Shown here in pieces: positions 1-8,847 of a DNA stretch of 12,272 nt. A program made the translations under genes and the position numbers. The notes beneath the pieces are model-generated. The model saw only the letters and a list, made by a program, of their open reading frames with translations, ran no database searches and was not told the DNA's origin. Position 1 is the stretch's first letter; the number at the start of each line of letters is the position of its first letter. The stretch covers positions 1-12,272 of the forward strand of contig NZ_JAIVFR010000081.1 in assembly GCF_020829685.1 (NCBI RefSeq), written 5' to 3'. The DNA comes from Nostoc sp. CHAB 5715. Lineage in GTDB: Bacteria; Cyanobacteriota; Cyanobacteriia; Cyanobacteriales; Nostocaceae.

Positions 1-45
1 TTGGACGAACAAGTTGTTAGGCAAGCTGTACAACCAAAATCCTAA
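1..45 (+). CDS. 3' end of an Rpn-family gene (partial, cut by window edge)
   Basis: The first 14 codons plus TAA read LDEQVVRQAVQPKS, almost the same as the last residues of the next reading frame (LHEEFVRQAAQPKS). This is therefore the tail of a paralogous gene whose body lies to the left of the window. The tail is typical of cyanobacterial Rpn/PD-(D/E)XK nuclease-transposase proteins, which end in a small helix-turn-helix-like segment. The stop is in the same frame as the copy that follows, only 9 nt before its GTG codon, which suggests a tandem partial duplication. Confidence 0.6.
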   Translation: MDEQVVRQAVQPKS

Positions 46-54
46 AAAAATAGG

Positions 55-408
55 GTGCGTGAAGGCTTAACAGTGCGTTTAATGGAGACGATATTAATCT
101 ACAAGTTGCCGCGATTGAGGCAGGAGGAGATCGGAAAAATGTTTGAATTAAATGACTTGAGGCAAACTAGATTTTTCCAAGATGTTTTTGAAGAAGGTAA
201 AAAACAAGGTAAGCAAGAAGTTTTTGAAGAAGCTAAACAAGAAGGTAAGCAAGAAGTTTTTGAAGAAGCTAAACAAGAAGGTAAACAAGAAGCTAAGTTA
301 GAAATGATACCCCACTTGTTAGCGTTTGGTTTGAGTATTGAGCAGATAGCTCAAGCGTTAGGTTTGCACGAAGAATTTGTTAGGCAAGCTGCACAACCAA
401 AATCTTAA
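55..408 (+). pseudogene. 5'-truncated Rpn-family recombination-promoting nuclease/putative transposase
   Basis: The 117 residues match only the C-terminal third of Rpn-family proteins (PD-(D/E)XK nuclease/putative transposase, usually near 300 residues). Visible parts are the motif METILIYKLPRLRQEEIGKMF (about residues 10-30, shown here only as the family landmark IYKLPRL), the following LNDLRQTRFFQ, then a charged repeat and a C-terminal helix-turn-helix-like stretch (LSIEQIAQALGL, residues 93-104). The N-terminal nuclease core with its catalytic Asp, Glu and Lys residues is absent. The only upstream start is a GTG at 55 with no convincing ribosome binding site, and an in-frame TAA sits 9 nt before it. 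Most likely this is a decayed remnant beside a fuller copy to the left. A translated regulatory fragment is possible but unsupported. The family assignment comes from recognised sequence style, without a search. Confidence 0.6.
184..291 (+). repeat. Three tandem 36-bp repeats inside the Rpn fragment
   Basis: Three consecutive 36-bp units (184-219, 220-255, 256-291) each encode 12 residues of the form VFEEAKQEGKQE. The second and third differ at one base, and the first is more diverged. The unit keeps frame and gives a highly charged helix. Expandable EG/KQ-rich linkers are common in this family. Confidence 0.9.
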
Positions 409-848
409 AACAACTGATATATAGCTGACGGGGTGCAAAGTCTTGTACCCCAACATTTTGCTGAATTTTACTTAGTTATCACATTAAAATATGACTGCTT
501 AAAATACTCATACTTTCGTACAAATTAACAACTAGCAGTAATTATTACAGAGTTTTAACAGTCATGAATTCAGTAGACGAGATTATTTAACGTCAGTAAC
601 TAAAAAACAATGATTCTGTTATTACTATTTTTTATTTGTTAAATATGTTACGAGTATAACAAACATAATAATTTAAAACAATCTCGTAAAAACTTTAGCT
701 ATTGTTAATGATTAATTCTTTTTTAATGAAATAGAATTCAATAAAAAAATATCTTAGTATTGAAAAATAAATATTGATAAACAGGTGAGACTTTACAAGC
801 ATTATCACCTACATCATGCATGGGAAACAATAGAAAAACACATAGCCG
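409..848 (+). promoter_or_regulatory. Leader and promoter region of hupSL
   Basis: This 440-bp gene-free stretch is very AT-rich and lies directly upstream of hupS. It holds the palindromic TGT-N10-ACA site described separately, and many A/T runs. No good Shine-Dalgarno sequence precedes the hupS ATG; the nearest purine-rich stretch (GGTGAG, about 784-789) is too far away. In related Nostoc strains hupSL is known to be transcribed from a start well upstream of the gene with a long leader and mainly in heterocysts, so a long 5' untranslated region is plausible here. The start site itself cannot be fixed by eye. Confidence 0.55.
646..661. promoter_or_regulatory. Candidate NtcA/CRP-type binding site
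   Basis: The sequence TGTTA-CGAGTA-TAACA is a perfect 5-bp inverted repeat around 6 bp, and fits the looser TGT-N9/10-ACA form reported for NtcA-regulated heterocyst genes rather than the strict GTA-N8-TAC core. It lies 187 bp upstream of the hupS ATG. No clean TAN3T box is seen at the spacing expected for a class II NtcA promoter, although AT-rich sequence follows. NtcA control of hupSL is established in related strains; its role at this exact site is inference. Confidence 0.4.
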
Positions 849-3501
<2,653 letters not shown>

Positions 3502-3519
3502 AATATGCTAATTTCTAAT

Positions 3520-3563
3520 AGCTAATGGCTAATTATTTTTCAGTTAGTCATTAGCTGTGTTTT
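3520..3563 (+). terminator. Hairpin terminator after hupL
   Basis: AGCTAATGGCTAA (3520-3532) pairs with TTAGTCATTAGCT (3544-3556) at 12 of 13 positions around an 11-nt loop, and is followed by GTG and a run of five T. It lies 19 nt after the hupL stop and fits a factor-independent terminator for the hupSL operon. The stem is AU-rich, so its strength is uncertain. Confidence 0.65.
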
Positions 3564-3620
3564 TAGTATGTTAGATATTATGCCATGATTAGAAATAGCT
3601 ATGGCATGAGGAAAAAGTTT

Positions 3621-3860
3621 ATGACTATAACTATAGAAGCTGTTTATGAACAAGGGGTACTCAGGTTATCACAGCCGATTCCATTAGCCGAAGGAACTCG
3701 TGTTGAAGTCACTGTGATTTCAACTGAGGCTAAACCTCAAAACAAAACTCCTAGAGATATTTAGGCACAAATTTCAGCCATGCCCTTAGAAGTAAGCAAT
3801 GAGAAATTTTCTGGTCAAGATCATGACACTATTCTTTATCCTCCCCATAGTGCAACATGA
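3621..3860 (+). pseudogene. AF2212/DUF104-like antitoxin with in-frame amber codon
   Basis: After a good Shine-Dalgarno (GAGGAAA, 3608-3614) an ATG opens a frame starting MTITIEAVYEQGVLRLSQP, the usual start of the AF2212/DUF104 antitoxin family (about 70-80 residues, beta-rich, cognate to PIN toxins). The frame reaches TAG at 3762-3764 after 47 codons. The same frame then continues for 31 more codons (AQISAMPLEVSNEKFSGQDH, then DTILY and so on), which look like the normal C-terminal half of the family, and ends in a TGA that overlaps the toxin ATG as ATGA. A single change from a Leu codon TTG to TAG would explain it. The 47-residue product may be inactive, partly active, or rescued by readthrough; sequence alone cannot decide. 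Confidence 0.75.
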
Positions 3861-4252
3861 TCTTTGTAGATACCAGCGCCTGGTTTGCTAGTATTGTTCC
3901 TTCCGATACTGAGCATCAGGCAGCGTCTTCATGGGTTAATCAAAATATTCAGCCATTGCTAACAACAGATTACATTGTCGATGAAACCTTGACCCTTTTG
4001 AGAACCCGTGGAGAAACGTTGAGGGCAATCAGCTTAGGAGAGGCATTCTTTTCAGATAATCTGACGACCATTTATTACCTGACAGAAGAGGATATTCAAC
4101 AAACTTGGCAGGTTTTCCGTCAGTTCTCAGATAAAAACTGGAGTTTCACGGACTGCGCCAGTCGGGTTGTGATGAATAAACTCCATTTAACTCAGGCATT
4201 CACTTTTGATCATCACTTTCGTCAATTTGGGTTCGTGAATGTTTTACCTTGA
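3857..4252 (+). CDS. PIN-domain ribonuclease toxin (VapC-like)
   Basis: The 131-residue protein has the PIN-domain layout: MIFVDTSAWF at the start with D5, E43 in DYIVDET, D99 in FTDCAS, and D118 in FTFDHHF. These are the four acidic positions that bind the catalytic metal ions. PIN toxins cut RNA, often tRNA or rRNA, and are held in check by a cognate antitoxin encoded just upstream. Here the ATG overlaps the TGA of the DUF104-like antitoxin frame, so translation was probably coupled to it. The toxin frame is complete and no catalytic residue is lost, although the upstream antitoxin has an amber codon. The toxin may be tolerated because it is weakly translated, because coupling is lost, or because another antitoxin acts on it. 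Confidence 0.88.
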   Translation: MIFVDTSAWFASIVPSDTEHQAASSWVNQNIQPLLTTDYIVDETLTLLRTRGETLRAISLGEAFFSDNLTTIYYLTEEDIQQTWQVFRQFSDKNWSFTDCASRVVMNKLHLTQAFTFDHHFRQFGFVNVLP

Positions 4253-4762
4253 GAGTTGCGCGTTCGCGTAGCGTGCCGGAGGCAATCGCCCAAAAGACAA
4301 ATTTACAACAGGCATTCTAACTGAGCCTTGGAGTCTAACGATGACGCTCATCAGCTGCTATAACCTCTGAAACTTAGGCAATATTTGAGCCAGCAGTCCC
4401 GCACAGCAAAGTGTTGGTCTGCTGAATAATTTGAAACTACCGAACAATATTAAAGACAGACTCATTCTCAATATCGCTCACCATTCGTTCATAGTGTTTA
4501 AATCAACACTAAAACTCTGTGCTGCTCTAATTTGACCTATCAAAAGTTTGAAAAACTTTTCTGGGGATGGTGGAGCAATAAGCAGAGGTATCGCTTCAGG
4601 AGAGTTGAAGGGCAAAATTGGATCAGCTAGATTCGGCTCAATATCTAACTTTCTCAAAATAAACTCCAACTCTGGTGTAATTTTCCCTTCTAAACTTTAT
4701 GCGATCGCTCTACTCAAGAATCATAGTTACTGTCTATACCACCAAAGAAGCGATCGCTCTAT
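4253..4762. other. Gene-poor stretch between the two toxin-antitoxin modules
   Basis: No confident gene is seen in these 510 bp. At 4255-4290 there is a GC-rich sequence (GCGTTCGCGTAGCGTGCCGG) of the dispersed-repeat type frequent in Nostocales intergenic DNA. Two HIP1 octamers lie near 4702 and 4751. A minus-strand frame of 63 codons (4669-4478, TTG start, containing LPFNSPEAIPLLIAPPSPEK) has protein-like composition and could be the remnant of a lost gene, but it has no recognisable domain and no good start. I do not call it. Confidence 0.5.
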
Positions 4763-5128
4763 TTACTCTCCAGAATAAGTGCTTAGGAAAACCAGTTGAT
4801 TCTCCATCTCTTTTGTCGATCTAATTGTCATCAGCTTTAAAACTCGCCGCATTTGTTCGCCGACTGAATAATCTTGTGATGAAACAATAATACCTGAATG
4901 AGTTTGTCCTTCTGTCATGTAGAGGTTATGTAGCTGACAAAAATCACCAACATTGAATGTATAGAAAACGCGTTGCTGTTCAGTTGCAATAGCTAACTGT
5001 TCCTCATCGCTCAAACCAGTTGTACTTAGCTCCCCAACAGTTGTAACGTCTACTTTTCTTGCTCTTAATGCTCCTACTAATCGACGATCCATTGCATCTT
5101 CATCTATTAGCAGTCGTATTTTACTCAT
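4763..5128 (-). CDS. DUF5615-family PIN-like toxin
   Basis: The 121-residue protein begins MSKIRLLIDEDAMDRRLVGAL and shows the conserved acidic cluster D9-E10-D11, then VTTVGE, DEEQL (41-45), a TFNVGDF segment with D62, and HSGIIV near residues 77-82. This is the DUF5615 (Mut7-C/PIN-like) layout, a nuclease-like family usually paired with DUF433 antitoxins. Its ATG overlaps the TGA of the upstream DUF433 gene as ATGA, the usual coupling for these modules. Length is normal. The toxic activity of this family is inferred from genomic pairing rather than shown here. Confidence 0.82.
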   Translation of the reverse strand: MSKIRLLIDEDAMDRRLVGALRARKVDVTTVGELSTTGLSDEEQLAIATEQQRVFYTFNVGDFCQLHNLYMTEGQTHSGIIVSSQDYSVGEQMRRVLKLMTIRSTKEMENQLVFLSTYSGE

Positions 5129-5289
5129 ACTGACTGAACCATTTCAGTAGCAAGTTTTTCATAGCTTGACTTCTCAGCAACTAGATAAGCTTCAATCTCT
5201 TCCTGATTTGCATGATAATAAGTTAAAGCTGCATAAACTTGTGCAAGAGTCAAATTACCCATCCGTTCAACAATTTCTTCCGCATTCAT
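5125..5289 (-). CDS. DUF433-family antitoxin, short form
   Basis: The 54 residues from the ATG at 5289 (MNAEEIVERMGNLTLAQVYA, then ALTYYHANQEEIEAY) match the helix-turn-helix C-terminal half of DUF433 antitoxins, including the LTLAQVYAALTYYHANQ segment. The usual N-terminal beta part of about 30 residues, with the RDGxPxIxGTxxxV style motif, is missing. The frame upstream opens only as far as a TAA a few codons before a TTG at 5310. I prefer the ATG because AAGG lies 6 nt before it; the TTG would add seven residues that do not look like the family. It is either a naturally short antitoxin or a 5'-truncated one. The cognate DUF5615 toxin gene overlaps its stop. Confidence 0.7.
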   Translation of the reverse strand: MNAEEIVERMGNLTLAQVYAALTYYHANQEEIEAYLVAEKSSYEKLATEMVQSV

Positions 5290-5324
5290 TTTGTACCTTA
5301 CTAAATACAATGAGTATGTGCAGA

Positions 5325-5330
5325 ATTATA
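5325..5330 (-). promoter_or_regulatory. Candidate -10 box for the DUF433-DUF5615 operon
   Basis: Read on the minus strand this is TATAAT, about 36 nt upstream of the preferred DUF433 start, in the AT-rich gap that also separates the divergent chelatase gene. No good -35 hexamer is found at 16-18 bp. A 12-bp palindrome CTTAATATTAAG (5359-5370) nearby could be an operator for either side. Confidence 0.35.
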
Positions 5331-5411
5331 TAGGTATTTATTATTATATTACCAGTAGCTTAATATTAAGTAAGATATGAGAATTAGTCACTGAGAGTTC
5401 AAGCTTTGCCG

Positions 5412-6158
5412 ATGTCATCTGCCTATCTGCTAGTATCTCACGGAAGCCGCGATCGCCGCCCAGAAATTGCTATGCAGCAACTAGCAAAGCTGGTATGCAA
5501 CAAATTGTCAGAAAACCACAACACATTAAATAGCGCACATCAGGTTGGTATAGCTGCTTTGGAAATGAATCCTCAGCCTTTACATGAGCAGATTCAAGAA
5601 TTTGCTAAGAGCGCTTTTGGCAATGGCAAACTCCCTCAAAACGAGAATCGCCTCAAAATTGTACCGCTATTTCTGCTGCCGGGAGTGCATGTAATGACAG
5701 ATATTCCCGCCGAAGTAGCACTAGCACAACAGGCTATTGGTCAGGATATCATGATTGAGTTGCAACCATACTTAGGCTCTCACCCCAATTTAGAGAAATT
5801 GCTGGCAAAGCAAATAGCTGCTATAAAAGCACAAGCATGGATTCTATTAGCTCATGGTAGCCGTCGCCCTCTTTCCCAAGAACCTGTGGAAGCAATGGCG
5901 GCCAGTTTGGGAACAGTAGCTGCTTATTGGGCTGTCCCTGGTAGTTTAGAATCACGGGTGAAAGAGTTGGTAATTGGTGGTTATAAAGAAATTGCAATTC
6001 TGCCATACTTTTTATTCGCTGGTGGAATAACCGATGCGATCGCAGCCTCAATAGAGGAGTTAAAATTACAATTTTCTGCGGTGAATTTCCAATTGGCACA
6101 GCCACTGGGAGCAAGTGCAGAATTAGCCGAGATAATTTGGGATTTAACAGATAGATGA
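5412..6158 (+). CDS. Sirohydrochlorin chelatase, two-domain CbiX/SirB type
   Basis: The enzyme inserts a metal (Fe2+ for siroheme, Co2+ for early B12 intermediates) into sirohydrochlorin. Two CbiX-like halves are visible. The first begins LLVSHGSRDRRPE with His10 and has a second His in PLFLLPGVHVMTDIP. The second begins ILLAHGSRRPLSQEP but its matching segment reads PYFLFAGGITDAI, lacking the second His, so the C-terminal half has probably lost one metal-site ligand. Length is 248 residues from the ATG; a TTG two codons upstream is less likely, and neither has a strong ribosome binding site. The stop overlaps the start of cobA (ATGA), so the two are translationally coupled and the context favours siroheme synthesis. 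The choice of metal cannot be read from sequence. Confidence 0.88.
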   Translation: MSSAYLLVSHGSRDRRPEIAMQQLAKLVCNKLSENHNTLNSAHQVGIAALEMNPQPLHEQIQEFAKSAFGNGKLPQNENRLKIVPLFLLPGVHVMTDIPAEVALAQQAIGQDIMIELQPYLGSHPNLEKLLAKQIAAIKAQAWILLAHGSRRPLSQEPVEAMAASLGTVAAYWAVPGSLESRVKELVIGGYKEIAILPYFLFAGGITDAIAASIEELKLQFSAVNFQLAQPLGASAELAEIIWDLTDR

Positions 6159-6934
6159 ACCGCACAGAAAAACAGGAGAACAAGTATTTGGGAAAGGTTT
6201 ATTTAGTAGGTGCGGGGCCAGGAGATCCAGGACTAATTACCCTAAAGGCAAAAGGTTTATTGGAATGTGCAGATGTAGTTATCTATGATGCCTTGGTGAG
6301 TCCGCCAATTCTGGCAATGATTAATCCCCAAGCCGAGCAAATTAACGCTGGTAAGCGGAGGGGGAAACATTCGCTGTTCCAGGAAGAAACAACTCAATTG
6401 CTGATTGAGAAAGCGCACGATCATGCAATTGTGGTGCGCTTAAAGGGTGGCGATCCTTTTATTTTTGGTCGCGGTGGCGAAGAGATGGAAGAATTAGTCA
6501 ACGCGGGAATACCAGCGGAAGTTGTGCCAGGTATTACATCGGGGATTGCAGCCGCAGCATACTCAGGTATTCCATTGACTCATCGGCTGTATAGTTCTTC
6601 GGTGACATTTGTTACTGGTCACGAGGCGGCAGGTAAGTATAGACCGAAAGTGGATTGGAATGCGATCGCGCACGGTTCCGAAACCATTGTAATTTATATG
6701 GGAATTCACAATCTGCCTTATATTGTGGAACAGTTAAGTGCGGCTGGGTTGAATTCAAAAACGCCTATTGCTTTGGTGCGCTGGGGTACGCGCCCAGAAC
6801 AAGAAGAATTGATTGGTACTTTAGAAACAATTGTAGAGCAGGTAGAGCAAACTGGATTTGGTGCGCCTGCGATCGCAGTCATTGGACAAGTAGTAAATAT
6901 GCACAGTATTTTGTCTAGTTGTCGTCCAGTTTGA
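6155..6934 (+). CDS. cobA: Uroporphyrinogen-III C-methyltransferase (SUMT)
   Basis: CobA transfers two methyl groups from S-adenosylmethionine to uroporphyrinogen III, giving precorrin-2, the branch point to siroheme and cobalamin. The 259 residues carry all family motifs: VGAGPGDP (18-25) for SAM, RLKGGDPFIFGRGGEE (95-110), VVPGITS (123-129), LTHR (141-144), TGHE (154-157) and IYMG near residue 183. It is a stand-alone methyltransferase: there is no N-terminal precorrin-2 dehydrogenase/ferrochelatase part as in enterobacterial CysG, which fits a separate chelatase encoded just upstream with overlapping ATGA. The dehydrogenase step must be encoded elsewhere. The gene ends 30 bp before the convergent fibrillin-like gene. 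Confidence 0.96.
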   Translation: MNRTEKQENKYLGKVYLVGAGPGDPGLITLKAKGLLECADVVIYDALVSPPILAMINPQAEQINAGKRRGKHSLFQEETTQLLIEKAHDHAIVVRLKGGDPFIFGRGGEEMEELVNAGIPAEVVPGITSGIAAAAYSGIPLTHRLYSSSVTFVTGHEAAGKYRPKVDWNAIAHGSETIVIYMGIHNLPYIVEQLSAAGLNSKTPIALVRWGTRPEQEELIGTLETIVEQVEQTGFGAPAIAVIGQVVNMHSILSSCRPV

Positions 6935-6964
6935 TGGTTGGCGCAAATGTGAAATCCACTGTCT

Positions 6965-7585
6965 TTAAGTTTCTCGAATCCAAAAAGCCAATCCTCCGGC
7001 ACGGCCACGAGCTGCAATAAAATCTTCCGTCACTAAAAAGAAGCCAAAGAAAGGTAGTTTAGCTATAGGTTGGTTGTAGAAATCTTCTGTTTGAACTTTA
7101 CCAGAACGCATTGGTCTGTTATAAACAACACGACCAAATAGACTAATAAGCATCTGGTTAAAGTCAAACGCCAATAAATTTTTCTTGTTGAAATATTGCA
7201 CTGGCCCCGTGAGGTTCAACAAAACTGGGCCAAATTCAACCTGATTACTAATTTCGCCCCTGTCTGAATCCTGTGCCAAAGTGACATTAAAGGAAACATT
7301 GACTCTGATAAACTTGGGTACATACAAACCCTTGCCTAATACAATTGTGCCTTGCTCTCTGACTTTCTTAGTGCCAGTGGCAAAGCAAAGTTGCCATTTG
7401 CCCAGAAGAGACTCAAACGGATAAGTTAACCGTTCCTGCTTGGCAGATTTTTCTGCTTGTAGCAACGCATTTACTAATATTTCAGCACTAGGGGGTGTGC
7501 CTCTCTGTCCTCGATACGCAGCCGCAGCTTGGGATAGCACACTCACAAAGTCAAATGTCGCTTTAGATGTCAAATTAGCTGTCAT
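6965..7585 (-). CDS. PAP/fibrillin-like (plastid-lipid-associated) protein
   Basis: The 206-residue protein lacks a signal peptide or membrane helix. A helical N-terminus is followed by LLGKWQLCFATGTKK (60-74), which resembles the LxGxWxLxYxT strand that opens the lipocalin-like fold of PAP/fibrillins, then alternating beta-type segments with VEFGPVLLNLTGPVQ (116-130) and a C-terminal ITEDFIAARG-like segment (VTEDFIAARGRAGGLAFW, 185-202). Fibrillins bind lipids or prenylquinones at thylakoids and plastoglobules in plants, and cyanobacteria have homologues. It is divergent from homogentisate phytyltransferase, another prenylquinone-linked gene, across 290 bp. The assignment rests on motif resemblance and is less sure than its neighbours. 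Confidence 0.6.
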   Translation of the reverse strand: MTANLTSKATFDFVSVLSQAAAAYRGQRGTPPSAEILVNALLQAEKSAKQERLTYPFESLLGKWQLCFATGTKKVREQGTIVLGKGLYVPKFIRVNVSFNVTLAQDSDRGEISNQVEFGPVLLNLTGPVQYFNKKNLLAFDFNQMLISLFGRVVYNRPMRSGKVQTEDFYNQPIAKLPFFGFFLVTEDFIAARGRAGGLAFWIRET

Positions 7586-7875
7586 AATGGCACTCTGGAC
7601 TTAACTATAATTCTTTGCTTTTTTGATGATTGTACCGTTATAGGGAACAAAGAAGAGGTAATTTCATAGTTGGTTTTGAAATTTTTTTTGGGATTCTAGT
7701 GTCTTGCATGAGGTAGATTGATTCTCTGTCCGCTATGCGTATCAAGCTTTAAAAGTAGGGGTACGGTAGCTCAAGCCGCCGCTTCCCCTGCAACGCCAGC
7801 TTCTTGTTTATGACCAAATTCTGTGACAATGGTTAACAATATGCAATAAGCCGGAATACTGAATCTAAAGTACTC
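7586..7875. promoter_or_regulatory. Divergent intergenic region, fibrillin-like / phytyltransferase
   Basis: The 290 bp hold the promoters of both flanking genes. I see no strong sigma-70 promoter, no NtcA site and no clear hairpin. A GC-richer patch lies at about 7760-7805. Neither gene has an obvious Shine-Dalgarno sequence, which is common in cyanobacteria. Confidence 0.5.
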
Positions 7876-8844
7876 ATGAGCCAGAGTTTTCAAAACAGCC
7901 CTTTGCCACGCAAACCTGTTCAATCATATTTCCATTGGTTATACGCTTTCTGGAAATTCTCTCGTCCTCACACGATTATTGGTACAAGTCTGAGTGTGTT
8001 AGGTTTGTATTTTATTGCCATTGCAATTAGTAATCCTACTGATTCCCTATTCCCTACTCCCCATTCCCTACTCCCTCTCTTAGGTGCATGGATTGCTTGT
8101 CTATGTGGCAATGTCTACATTGTGGGGCTGAATCAATTAGAAGATGTTGATATTGACAAGATTAATAAGCCTCATTTACCGTTGGCATCAGGTGAGTTTT
8201 CTCAACAGATGGGGCAATTAATTGTTGCTTTTGCTGGGATTTTGGCGCTAGTTGTGGCATGGCTAACTGGGCCATTCTTATTTGGCATGGTAGCAATTAG
8301 TTTGGCCATTGGTACTGCTTATTCATTACCGCCAATTCGCTTGAAACAGTTCCCATTTTGGGCAGCGCTGTGCATTTTTTCGGTGCGCGGCACGATTGTT
8401 AATTTAGGATTGTATTTGCACTATAGTTGGGTGCTGAAACAAAGCCAAGTAATTCCGCCTGTGGTGTGGGTGCTGACGTTATTTATCTTGGTATTTACCT
8501 TTGCGATCGCAATTTTTAAAGATATACCAGATATGGAAGGCGATCGCCTATATAATATCTCTACTTTCACTATCAAACTCGGTTCGCAAGCTGTGTTTAA
8601 TCTAGCTCTTTGGGTGATAACTGTCTGTTATTTGGGGATAATTTTAGTTGGTGTGCTAGGTATGGCCTCAGTTAACCCCATATTTTTGGTAATTACTCAT
8701 TTAGCCCTGCTAGTTTGGATGTGGTTGCGGAGTTTGGCAGTAGACTTACAAGATAAAAGTGCGATCGCTCAATTCTATCAATTTATCTGGAAACTATTTT
8801 TTATCGAATATCTAATTTTTCCTATCGCCTGTCTTTTGGCTTAG
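7876..8844 (+). CDS. hpt: Homogentisate phytyltransferase (UbiA prenyltransferase family)
   Basis: The enzyme joins phytyl diphosphate to homogentisate in the first committed step of tocopherol synthesis, in the membrane. The 322-residue protein has about eight to nine hydrophobic segments and both UbiA Asp-rich motifs: NQLEDVDIDKINKPHLPLAS (86-105) and KDIPDMEGDRLYNIST (215-230). The wording of both motifs is that of the slr1736/VTE2 group rather than of chlorophyll synthase or UbiA. The ATG gives the usual start region PLPRKPVQSYFHWLYAFWKFSRPHTI (the SRPHTI part, 29-34, is diagnostic). Residues 56-67, between the first two membrane segments, are encoded by a heptanucleotide repeat. A TPR gene follows after 3 nt and is probably co-transcribed. 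Confidence 0.93.
   Translation: MSQSFQNSPLPRKPVQSYFHWLYAFWKFSRPHTIIGTSLSVLGLYFIAIAISNPTDSLFPTPHSLLPLLGAWIACLCGNVYIVGLNQLEDVDIDKINKPHLPLASGEFSQQMGQLIVAFAGILALVVAWLTGPFLFGMVAISLAIGTAYSLPPIRLKQFPFWAALCIFSVRGTIVNLGLYLHYSWVLKQSQVIPPVVWVLTLFILVFTFAIAIFKDIPDMEGDRLYNISTFTIKLGSQAVFNLALWVITVCYLGIILVGVLGMASVNPIFLVITHLALLVWMWLRSLAVDLQDKSAIAQFYQFIWKLFFIEYLIFPIACLLA
8041..8075 (+). repeat. Five heptanucleotides inside the phytyltransferase gene
   Basis: The tract reads as GATTCCC, TATTCCC, TACTCCC, CATTCCC, TACTCCC: five YAYTCCC-type heptamers in a row. It encodes DSLFPTPHSLLP at residues 56-67, in the loop between the first and second membrane segments. Such heptamers are normally intergenic in Nostoc. 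Confidence 0.85.
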
Positions 8845-8847
8845 ACA

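Noticed and set aside
4478..4669. Minus-strand 63-codon frame between the toxin-antitoxin modules
   Set aside because: It has protein-like composition but only a TTG start, no ribosome binding site and no recognised domain; at best a remnant.
4548..4778. Plus-strand 76-codon frame
   Set aside because: It overlaps the opposite frame and the DUF5615 3' end, includes two HIP1 octamers, and has no family resemblance or start signal.
5821..6183. Minus-strand open frame opposite the chelatase and cobA junction
   Set aside because: It is antisense to two well-supported genes and shows no family motif.
7586..7875. NtcA site or riboswitch upstream of homogentisate phytyltransferase
   Set aside because: A TGT...ACA pair near 7820 has the wrong spacing (11), and no conserved riboswitch core is visible.
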